Made by a program: the position numbers and the translations under genes. Below the pieces are notes generated by a model. The model was given only the letters and a program-made list of their open reading frames with translations, searched no databases and was not told the origin of the DNA. Shown here one piece after another: positions 1 through 6,511 of a stretch of DNA of 6,825 bases (position 1 is the first letter of the stretch; each line of letters starts with the position of its first letter). The DNA is from an uncultured Anaerobutyricum sp. (GTDB taxonomy: Bacteria; Bacillota; Clostridia; Lachnospirales; Lachnospiraceae), in contig CAKREJ010000090.1 of NCBI GenBank assembly GCA_934317185.1, forward strand, positions 1 to 6,825, read 5' to 3'.

Positions 1-180
1 TACGCTGACCGTCCAATTATCACAATGTCTATGGCAGCAACAGGTGTAATCAGCCGTGTATGCGGTGAAGTATTTGGATCTGCACTTACATTTGGTGCTG
101 TAGGAAAAGCTTCCGCACCGGGACAGATGGGTGCCGGCGAGTTAAAAGAAATGCTCACAACATTACATGGAGTGTTGTAA
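1..180 (+). CDS. aroD: Type I 3-dehydroquinate dehydratase, C-terminal fragment (5' end outside window)
   Basis: Frame 1 is open from the first base to a TAA at 178-180, giving the last 59 residues of a protein that begins upstream. The class I 3-dehydroquinase C-terminus is easily recognised: RPIITMSM, then [20 protein letters not shown], then KASAPGQ, ending [13 protein letters not shown]. The family enzyme converts 3-dehydroquinate to 3-dehydroshikimate in the cytoplasmic shikimate pathway, through a Schiff base on a lysine that lies upstream of this window. The visible part holds the conserved arginine of the ISR motif and the Ser and Gln of the SAPGQ loop, which close over the substrate in known enzymes, so nothing visible suggests inactivation. 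The stop falls at the normal family position. It converges on the large minus-strand gene across a 254-bp spacer. The call is secure; only the start and upstream neighbours are unknown. Confidence 0.95.
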   Translation, partial: YADRPIITMSMAATGVISRVCGEVFGSALTFGAVGKASAPGQMGAGELKEMLTTLHGVL

Positions 181-225
181 ATACTAATTTGCCTGAGAGA
201 CGGACGAACCGTGGAAATAAAAAAT

Positions 226-396
226 CCTTATTTATTGAAGAAAACGGATGAAAAATAAAAAATATATAGTAGCATCTGTGCCAGTAGTCGCTGTGTTAAG
301 AATGTTCGCAAAAAGCTCGCATTCTTTACTTGCTCCGAGGTCACATCTGCTACTATATATTTTTTTATTTTTTGTCCGTTTTTTAATAAATAAAGG
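226..396. repeat. 171-bp long imperfect inverted repeat (giant hairpin); possible bidirectional terminator or dispersed element
   Basis: The left arm (226-280) and right arm (342-396) are both 55 nt. Allowing a few single-base bulges, they are complementary over most of their length. The inner section is strongest, with AAATATATAGTAGC facing GCTACTATATATTT. Two central mismatches follow and then GTG/CAC. The outer section pairs CCTT-ATTTATT with AATAAATAAAGG and AAACGGA with TCCGTTT. The 61-nt middle carries a second hairpin, AAGAATG (298-304) with CATTCTT (320-326). A-rich runs in one arm become U-runs in the transcript of either strand, so it could end both aroD and the large convergent gene. 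It is far longer than an ordinary intrinsic terminator. No transposase and no clear target-site duplication are visible. A 59-codon reading frame (248-427, +) crosses the element but lacks a clear ribosome binding site and is judged incidental. Confidence 0.75.
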
Positions 397-404
397 TTGC
401 TTTT

Positions 405-421
405 GTGGGATTGGCTCCCAT
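405..421. other. Small hairpin in the 3' region downstream of the large minus-strand gene
   Basis: TGGGA (406-410) and TCCCA (416-420) pair around the loop TTGGC, with a possible G-U closing pair at 405/421. It lies 14 nt past the stop of the large minus-strand gene and 9 nt outside the long inverted repeat. There is no uridine run immediately after it on either strand, so it is not a convincing terminator alone. It could protect a 3' end or simply be chance. A comparable weak hairpin, ACGG (200-203) with CCGT (209-212), lies 20 nt beyond the aroD stop. Confidence 0.3.
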
Positions 422-434
422 CACTGATAGTAAT

Positions 435-3400
435 TTATTGCTTACCATCTGTAGAGGTGGAAGTCATCTCACGTTTAATATAGTCGTATATTCTCTGTGA
501 AGACTTTCCATCACAATAAGTCAGATATTTTTCACGGAAGTTTCTTGAATTTGTATAATCATAATGTTCAATATCGTGAAGTTTGGAAATGAGATCTTCT
601 TCACATCGAACCTCCACTCCAGGAATGATATCTTCAAAATCAAAGTAAGTTTCTTTTCTTGTGATGTCAATTTTATCTCTGCTTGTGATAAAAATTGGTT
701 TATCTGTTAAGGTTGCTTCAAATAAAGTGTCTCGATAATCACCTATAATAATATCGGCCGCAATAATAGCTTCTCTTAAATACATATTTTTGGTAATATT
801 AACAGCAAAATCAGGAATCTCCATGATGTTTGTACTGTTTTTTGATCTAGGCATAAGGTTCATAATGATAAAATATTCATCACCTAATGCCTCTTTTAAT
901 ATCTGAAGATCAAGGAATTCCATATAGCTGCTCTTTTCAGAACGATATCTGAAATAAGGCATATAGAAGATGATCTTTTTATTTTTTGCTTTAGGCACAA
1001 GAGATAATAATGTCTTTTTGGCATTAATGCGGGCATCCGGATCAAAGTAGAGATCAGTCTGACAACAGCCTTTTAGAGAGAAGTCCACAGAACTGTCGAG
1101 ATAGTTATGCTTCTTGATAACAGGAATCATAGCCTCAGATGGTATCTGCATCATGTTGATGGTACGTTTACGTCTAAAGTCTGCCAGTATTTGCCGGTGT
1201 TTTAGTTTAAATTTATTTTGGCTGAAGAAATTAAATGCAGCTTCTCCAAGCTGAATCACTTTTGTTTCCGGACGTACACGTAAATAAGCAATCTCGCCGA
1301 GATTTTGTGCAACGATGATGTATGGAGCCTGACTCATGATTTTTGCAGCATTTTCAATACTAAAACCTGTGCTGTCAAAGGAAATAAGCTGGGTATTAAT
1401 AGAAGTATCTTTCGTAAGAAGATTATAAAGCTTACGGAAGACAGTGTTATTTTGAAGATTTCCTCTGCCGCAGATAACTACCGTATTATTTAATTGTGCT
1501 TTTTCTGAATAGAATTCATATCTTTCTGCTAATTTATGTGCGAGAGCTTTTTCCTCTTTATACTGTTTTTGATAATTTTTATTATCTTTAATTTCTGCTG
1601 GTTTAAGAATTCCACCGGAATTAAGTGCATCATCAGGGAGAAGCTGATATAGTTCTTTATATTTTTCCTGAACGAGTTCATTACTTCTGGCTACCGACAT
1701 TGATATATTTCTTGTAAATTCACCACGTTTTACTCCATCTTCAAAGCTTTGAACATCTTCCATAGTAAATGGTTTGGCAAATTCACGCTTTTTCCCGTAA
1801 AGGGTTACGGAATCTACTAAAGGTGCAACAATGTCTAAGAAGATCTGATTCGTTGGATTATTGGAGTAATAATACAAAGAAAAATCAAAAAGCTCTCTTC
1901 TTAAAGAAGAACGGTCAATAAAATCGCAGGCAAGATAGTCCTTTGTAAAAGCAGGAAGAAAATCTTTCATAGCCTGGAATAAGGCTTTGTCGCAATCGAT
2001 GGATACGAAATCAGGTTCGTAGCGACCGTTTTCTAAATGATAACTCTCAATACTCTTATAATCGAGATTGGCAAAAATTGCCTCAACAAAAATCTGTGAT
2101 GTATGATTAGAAGTAAAGTTATATCTTACACTGTGTCCCTGTGTAGGAAGAATCGTTCTGGCATAATAGAAAGGTACGTCATCTTCCGTACCAGTGATAT
2201 GATTCCACAGGCGGACAAAGCAATCCTGTGTGTAACCACGCCCCCAGTATTCAATCATAGAGAACGGTTCATTTTTCGCAATCTCCTGTTCAAGATATCC
2301 GCACACAGAAACTCGCTCTTCTTTGGCCAGGTTAAGAGTATATTTATGATAAGCTTCGGATTGTTTAAATATTTCTGTAAGCTGTAAAATATATTCTTTG
2401 TTAAATGTAGTGTCGTGATTAAGGCTTTGAAGCTCAGGAAACATTTCCCTGAAGGTTGTTTCGTCCATACCGAGAGCACTGAGTAATTTATTAAAGCTGT
2501 TTACCCCAGAGAAATTGCCGAAATTACCCCAGAATTCTTCATCGATTTCATTAATAAAGGAAGGGACACGCCACGTTCTTCTGGAGGCATAGATATATTT
2601 TGTTTTAATCGGAAGATTTTCTTTTTCTACGATTACATCAGCAATTCTTTTTAAATGATAGCCATCACGGGAAATAAAGTAAACAGTTTTATCGCCTCGC
2701 TGTACTGCTTCATGGATTGCCCAATCCACATATGGTACCATATATAAAGAAATATATTCATAAGCAAACTGTTCCCGAATCTGATCATGAGATTCACGGA
2801 ATCTTGCCATATTACCGGCGATAAGGTAGGCATCGTAGGTGCCAAGCTGTTTTACAAGAGCAGCTTCATAATCATTAAATTTTGGTGGGATTACAGATTT
2901 GGTGACAATACCAAGCTTTCTTGCCATTTTTCGGTCGGCTACAGGACTGTCACCAGTATGAATCCAACGGTCAAAATCATAATCGGCACCAAAGTCTTTA
3001 TACACTTCCATATAAAGCATAGAGGTTGTTTTCTGCCATCCACGGTCACTGGATAAATACAGAGGAAGCTTAGACAATTCCGGATTCGCTTTGGCGAGCA
3101 TCTTCTGGATAAATTCTTTTGGAAGATACATATCACTGATTAAAACAACAGCTTCACCGTTATGGTATAAATCTAAGCATTTTTGTACATTTTCCGAAAC
3201 TGGAATTACATTTTCAAGCTCTGCTTCTAATTCCCATTGTTTGAGAAGCTCTACCTGTTCATCATCAAGAGCATAAAGCTCTCTCATTCGCTCAAAAATC
3301 TCAGAAAACTGAATCTCTTTACGAAGATCATGACGAGCTTCCTGCGTTTTTGCATAGTATTCACGGACGTTACTTTCGCAATTTTTACGAAGATCTGCAT

Positions 3401-4784
3401 AATTATCAACAAGATGCATTGGAAAGTCTTTTTCGCAGCGTCGCATTTTTTCTTTTACATAGTAAAAGATTCCCTCAGGATCAAGAACCTTTCTTCCGAT
3501 AAGGGTATCAAAAATATCAAAGCTGTAAAGGTTTCTTCGAACCCGGTCAACCGGCTTGAATTCTAAAGTCTGGTTTACCATATTTTCAAGAGAAGATTCA
3601 CTTGAGTATTCCCAGAAACGTTTGTGAATTGGATCAAGAACCTCTTTGGAAACTTCGGTAGAGTCATAGTCAGACATTGCCTTTAAAAGTTCATCAAAGG
3701 ACATACATTTTTGTCCGGCTGTAATCTCATCATAAGGATCTGTAAGATTCTTTTTATAATCTTCAAAGTCATATATATATCTGATATAGTGTGTTACACC
3801 TGCATCAAGCATATCGGTAAAGATAGAGGAGTAATCCACGATACCAAGATCAACTTTATCAATGATTTCATAAAAATCATTCTTGTTATCCCAAAAATAT
3901 AAATAAGGACAATCTTTATAGGTTTCTTTGGCAAGGAGGTACTGTGGATCATTTTCCATGATCGGATGCATCTTAAAAACCATCAGATAATGATAAGCTT
4001 TACACACTTCAACCAGACGATCAAGATCAGGAAAAGCGGTAATAAAGATATTATCCTTATTGTCTTTTCGGAAAGTTGGTGCATATACTGCCATTTTTGT
4101 ATCAGCAGGTAATCCTTTTTCTGCAAAAATATTGTGATCAAATGTTTCGATACGTTCAAAATATTTCTGGTATACACAACGTGGATAACCACCCTTTACG
4201 ATCTTATCAGAGTCAATCCCACACATTCTCTCGAAATTATCCTGAGTGATCGCAGAGGTAGCAAGGAAAAGCTGATGGTCTCTGTAATAGGAATTATTAG
4301 TAATATATTTTTTGGCAAGAGTAGTTGCCAGAATCCCTTCAGTAAGATAACGTTCTACCTGCTTTCCGCCGATACCATGATAAAGATTCAGATATTTGGC
4401 ATCCTTTAAAGCAGAAGGAAGCAGATTTTTAACCTGCTCGGCTACAAGAACGCCGGTGTGTACCATAGCTTCCTGACCTTCGGGTGTATTTTCGCAGTAG
4501 GCTTTATAGCCGAGACTGCGGACTAACTCCATTGTTTCTGTGCTTTGACAGAGCCAGTAGGCGGTAATGTCTTTTCTATATTTATTAATATAAATAAATA
4601 AATACTTAGGATTCCCACGAAAATCATCGCTGGCCTGTCCGGCACAGAATGCCCAGACTTTATTTTTATCTTTTTGAGTAATCAACTCTGTGAGAACAGA
4701 TGTGTTTACGGTTGTTTTTGGGGGTTGTTTAGCCATATTTTTTGCTGCAAAAAGCTTTGCCTTTAATAGCCCTTTTAAACTCAT
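435..4784 (-). CDS. Multidomain CDP-glycerol glycerophosphotransferase-like / HAD hydrolase-like protein (transferase-HAD-transferase fusion, 1449 aa)
   Basis: Residues are numbered from the ATG at 4784. Residues about 40-410 match the TagB/TagF CDP-glycerol glycerophosphotransferase family: YHG (135-137), YAPTFRKD (234-241), KMHP (271-274) and DYSS (317-320), in family order. Such enzymes add glycerol- or polyol-phosphate units to wall polymers at the inner membrane face. Residues about 420-635 are a HAD fold: FDIFDTL (422-428), LISDMYLP (548-555) and TGDSPVAD (610-617). Residues about 640-1040, with ISRDGYHLK (704-712), YASRR (732-736) and IEYWGRGYTQ (844-853), resemble the region following HAD in COG5610-type proteins. 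After a charged helical linker (about 1070-1100), residues 1100-1440 look like a second, degenerate transferase fold. No signal peptide or membrane helix is evident; the basic N-terminus may touch the membrane. The in-frame ATG at 4814 would add 10 residues, but the promoter places it only a few bases from the transcript start. The domain calls are firm; the substrate and polymer are unknown. Confidence 0.88.
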   Translation of the reverse strand: MSLKGLLKAKLFAAKNMAKQPPKTTVNTSVLTELITQKDKNKVWAFCAGQASDDFRGNPKYLFIYINKYRKDITAYWLCQSTETMELVRSLGYKAYCENTPEGQEAMVHTGVLVAEQVKNLLPSALKDAKYLNLYHGIGGKQVERYLTEGILATTLAKKYITNNSYYRDHQLFLATSAITQDNFERMCGIDSDKIVKGGYPRCVYQKYFERIETFDHNIFAEKGLPADTKMAVYAPTFRKDNKDNIFITAFPDLDRLVEVCKAYHYLMVFKMHPIMENDPQYLLAKETYKDCPYLYFWDNKNDFYEIIDKVDLGIVDYSSIFTDMLDAGVTHYIRYIYDFEDYKKNLTDPYDEITAGQKCMSFDELLKAMSDYDSTEVSKEVLDPIHKRFWEYSSESSLENMVNQTLEFKPVDRVRRNLYSFDIFDTLIGRKVLDPEGIFYYVKEKMRRCEKDFPMHLVDNYADLRKNCESNVREYYAKTQEARHDLRKEIQFSEIFERMRELYALDDEQVELLKQWELEAELENVIPVSENVQKCLDLYHNGEAVVLISDMYLPKEFIQKMLAKANPELSKLPLYLSSDRGWQKTTSMLYMEVYKDFGADYDFDRWIHTGDSPVADRKMARKLGIVTKSVIPPKFNDYEAALVKQLGTYDAYLIAGNMARFRESHDQIREQFAYEYISLYMVPYVDWAIHEAVQRGDKTVYFISRDGYHLKRIADVIVEKENLPIKTKYIYASRRTWRVPSFINEIDEEFWGNFGNFSGVNSFNKLLSALGMDETTFREMFPELQSLNHDTTFNKEYILQLTEIFKQSEAYHKYTLNLAKEERVSVCGYLEQEIAKNEPFSMIEYWGRGYTQDCFVRLWNHITGTEDDVPFYYARTILPTQGHSVRYNFTSNHTSQIFVEAIFANLDYKSIESYHLENGRYEPDFVSIDCDKALFQAMKDFLPAFTKDYLACDFIDRSSLRRELFDFSLYYYSNNPTNQIFLDIVAPLVDSVTLYGKKREFAKPFTMEDVQSFEDGVKRGEFTRNISMSVARSNELVQEKYKELYQLLPDDALNSGGILKPAEIKDNKNYQKQYKEEKALAHKLAERYEFYSEKAQLNNTVVICGRGNLQNNTVFRKLYNLLTKDTSINTQLISFDSTGFSIENAAKIMSQAPYIIVAQNLGEIAYLRVRPETKVIQLGEAAFNFFSQNKFKLKHRQILADFRRKRTINMMQIPSEAMIPVIKKHNYLDSSVDFSLKGCCQTDLYFDPDARINAKKTLLSLVPKAKNKKIIFYMPYFRYRSEKSSYMEFLDLQILKEALGDEYFIIMNLMPRSKNSTNIMEIPDFAVNITKNMYLREAIIAADIIIGDYRDTLFEATLTDKPIFITSRDKIDITRKETYFDFEDIIPGVEVRCEEDLISKLHDIEHYDYTNSRNFREKYLTYCDGKSSQRIYDYIKREMTSTSTDGKQ

Positions 4785-4794
4785 ATTTCTATTA

Positions 4795-4802
4795 CCTTTC
4801 CT
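4795..4802 (-). promoter_or_regulatory. Ribosome binding site that decides the start of the large minus-strand gene
   Basis: On the minus strand AGGAAAGG precedes the ATG at 4784 by 10 nt. The alternative in-frame ATG at 4814 has only a short AAGG upstream, and that lies at or before the predicted transcript start. This purine-rich site therefore favours the downstream start, giving a protein beginning MSLKGLLKAK. Confidence 0.6.
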
Positions 4803-4825
4803 GTAAATATTCATAGTTATGCCTT

Positions 4826-4854
4826 ATTATATCGTTATTTAACGTTCTTTTCAA
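4826..4854 (-). promoter_or_regulatory. Sigma-A-type promoter for the large minus-strand gene
   Basis: Read on the minus strand, TTGAAA (4854-4849) is followed by a 17-bp spacer and a perfect TATAAT (4831-4826). The predicted transcript start is near 4819-4820, leaving a leader of about 35 nt before the ATG at 4784. The spacer contains a dyad, CGTTA-TT-TAACG (4833-4844), lying where a repressor could block polymerase. Promoter quality is high by eye; the operator role is speculative. Confidence 0.7.
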
Positions 4855-4989
4855 GTGTTGCCTTTAAACAAGCAAAAATAGATAATTATGGAAATACAAA
4901 TGCATAATATTTATTTTGAAAAAGCCTGTAAATAGTTATTTTGTTTGATTTTATTATTTTGAAGGGGATTTGCATAAAGCTGTTTTTTA

Positions 4990-5018
4990 TTGAAATGATA
5001 AAAAAAATCTGCTATCAT
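4990..5018 (+). promoter_or_regulatory. Sigma-A-type promoter for the pyruvyl transferase gene
   Basis: TTGAAA (4990-4995) is followed by a 17-bp spacer and TATCAT (5013-5018), with a TG two bases before the -10 (TGC-TATCAT), an extended -10 feature. The predicted start is near 5025, giving a leader of about 54 nt. ATGATA (4995-5000) and TATCAT (5013-5018) form a perfect 6-bp inverted repeat overlapping the promoter, which could be an operator or chance. The ribosome binding site GAGGA (5065-5069) sits 9 nt before the ATG. Confidence 0.65.
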
Positions 5019-5078
5019 GTAGTAGTATTTGATATTTAACAAAACAATATGAAATGATGAATATGAGGATTATAAATT

Positions 5079-6467
5079 ATGAAGTTTTTAATGCGTGCAG
5101 CTATGCCGTTTGATTATGTGCCTAGTGTTTCAGATATCTTAGTGAATGATTATCTTGGTAATAATATTGGTAATGTCCTTTTTCAGAACAGTGTTTCACG
5201 CTGGCTTATGACAGAGGATACGGAGATTACAAGAATTAAAACCACTCATTTTTTTACAGATGAGGAAATAGAATATTTTAATGCCGAGTACGATATGTTG
5301 ATTCTTCCTTTAGCCAATGCCTTGCGTACAGATTTTATCAGACAGTTAAAGATTATCACAGATCTGGTTAACCGTCTGGATATGCCTTGTGCCGTTATCG
5401 GACTTGGTATGCAGAGAGAATTGAAGGATACAACATGGAATTTTCCATTTGATGAAGTTACGAAAGATTTCTTTAAAGCAGTTTTGAAGAAGTCTGCGAT
5501 TGTCGGACTTCGTGGAGAGATCACTGCACATTACCTGAAGCATATCGGACTGACTCCGGAAAAGGATTTTACAGTAATAGGCTGTCCTTCTCTTTACACC
5601 TATGGTTATGAGCTTCCAAAGCCAGAAGTGAAACAGTTAACGGTAGATACGCCGGTCAGTTTTAATTCAAATGTTCAGAAAGGATTGTATGCTTTTTTAG
5701 AGAAGCAGGCAAGACAGTTTAATAATTTTGATTATGTATGTACTTTAAAGAATGAATTACGTTCTTTGTATGCCGGTTATCCTTATCCTAAAAAAGATAA
5801 AGAGACGATTGTTCCGGATGCCTTCCCAATTCATTTTGACAGTGATTTTGTAAAGGCAAACAGAGTGGTAGGATTTGTAGATCAGTATTCCTGGCTCAAT
5901 TTTCTTAGAACAAAGGAATTCTCTTTTGGCAGCCGTATTCATGGAACAATTGCGAATCTTCTTGCCGGTACCCCGGCCTTTATCTTTATCCGTGATGAAA
6001 GAGTAGCAGAGCTTGTCGATTTTCATAATATACCACATATGGAATTAAAAGATATTAATGATAAGACTAATATTTTTGATTTACATGAAAAAACAGATTT
6101 TACACAGGTTCTACATGGACATAAAGAACGAATAGACCATTTTGTTGATTTTATGGATCAGAATAAAGTTCCGCATCTTCCGGTAGAAGTAATGGGCGAA
6201 AGACTTCCTTTTGATGAACGTTATAATGAAATGCATGCAAAAGGAGAGATCCGTCATTTCATTCACCAAAGTCCGGTAGAGCAGCAACGCAGACTGGAAG
6301 AATATTATCTGGAAATGTGGAAGGTAACACGTAATTTTGCAAAGCAATATAGAAAAAGCGATAAAAAGGTAGAGTCTCTTACTAAAGAGTTAAAGGCAAT
6401 TAAGGGAAGTAAGTTTTATAAACTTAACAGGAAGTATCACGCAATAAAGAAGAAATTTAAAAATTAA
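5079..6467 (+). CDS. Polysaccharide pyruvyl transferase family protein
   Basis: This 462-residue protein fits the polysaccharide pyruvyl transferase family (CsaB/WcaK-type), whose members transfer a pyruvyl group from phosphoenolpyruvate to a sugar in a surface polymer, forming a ketal. Visible family features are GNNIGNVLFQ (27-36), ILPLANAL (75-82) in the N-terminal fold, AVIGLGMQRE (105-114), VGLRGEIT (142-149), VIGCPSL (166-172), FGSRIHGT (283-290), and RDERVAEL (305-312) followed by IPHMEL (318-323). The Arg-x-His of SRIHG is the family's key active-site signature and is intact. The C-terminus (about 400-462) is a charged, probably coiled-coil stretch ending in a lysine-rich tail, which may hold the protein at the membrane or on a partner. 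There is no signal peptide. The start is supported by GAGGA 9 nt upstream and a promoter with a 54-nt leader. It is divergent from the teichoic-acid-type transferase gene, suggesting shared polymer chemistry. The real acceptor, and whether pyruvate is the donated group, cannot be read from sequence. Confidence 0.88.
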   Translation: MKFLMRAAMPFDYVPSVSDILVNDYLGNNIGNVLFQNSVSRWLMTEDTEITRIKTTHFFTDEEIEYFNAEYDMLILPLANALRTDFIRQLKIITDLVNRLDMPCAVIGLGMQRELKDTTWNFPFDEVTKDFFKAVLKKSAIVGLRGEITAHYLKHIGLTPEKDFTVIGCPSLYTYGYELPKPEVKQLTVDTPVSFNSNVQKGLYAFLEKQARQFNNFDYVCTLKNELRSLYAGYPYPKKDKETIVPDAFPIHFDSDFVKANRVVGFVDQYSWLNFLRTKEFSFGSRIHGTIANLLAGTPAFIFIRDERVAELVDFHNIPHMELKDINDKTNIFDLHEKTDFTQVLHGHKERIDHFVDFMDQNKVPHLPVEVMGERLPFDERYNEMHAKGEIRHFIHQSPVEQQRRLEEYYLEMWKVTRNFAKQYRKSDKKVESLTKELKAIKGSKFYKLNRKYHAIKKKFKN

Positions 6468-6477
6468 TTAGAAATTT

Positions 6478-6511
6478 AAAAATGGAGCTGTTTTCAGGCA
6501 GCTCCATTTTT
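6478..6511. terminator. Bidirectional intrinsic terminator
   Basis: A perfect 13-bp stem, AAAAATGGAGCTG (6478-6490) with CAGCTCCATTTTT (6499-6511), closes an 8-nt loop. The GC-rich core is flanked by A and T runs, so it works in both directions: downstream of the pyruvyl transferase gene (10 nt past its stop) and downstream of the convergent GNAT gene, whose stop codon overlaps the right arm by two bases. Confidence 0.92.

Noticed and set aside
226..396. Insertion sequence or CRISPR interpretation of the intergenic repeat
   Set aside because: There is no transposase, no regularly spaced direct repeats and no obvious target-site duplication. There is only one inverted-repeat pair.
248..427. 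59-codon plus-strand reading frame (MKNKKYIVASVPVV...) through the long inverted repeat, ending just before the large gene's stop
   Set aside because: It lacks a clear ribosome binding site, its sequence is dictated by both arms of the hairpin, and its C-terminal half is simply the translated T-rich arm. It is treated as incidental to the repeat.
2103..2387. 94-codon plus-strand frame opposite the large gene
   Set aside because: It lies wholly antisense to a strongly conserved coding region and has no recognisable protein features. Other antisense frames inside 1305-4409 were set aside for the same reason.
4815..5078. Riboswitch or small RNA in the divergent spacer
   Set aside because: The leaders are only about 35 and 54 nt, the region is AT-rich, and no stable stems or terminator-like structures are visible before either start codon.
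5246..5524. Minus-strand frames within the pyruvyl transferase gene (also 5346-5543, 5757-6038, 6111-6347)
   Set aside because: They are shadows of the coding frame, which carries all the conserved motifs. No ribosome binding site or family resemblance was seen.
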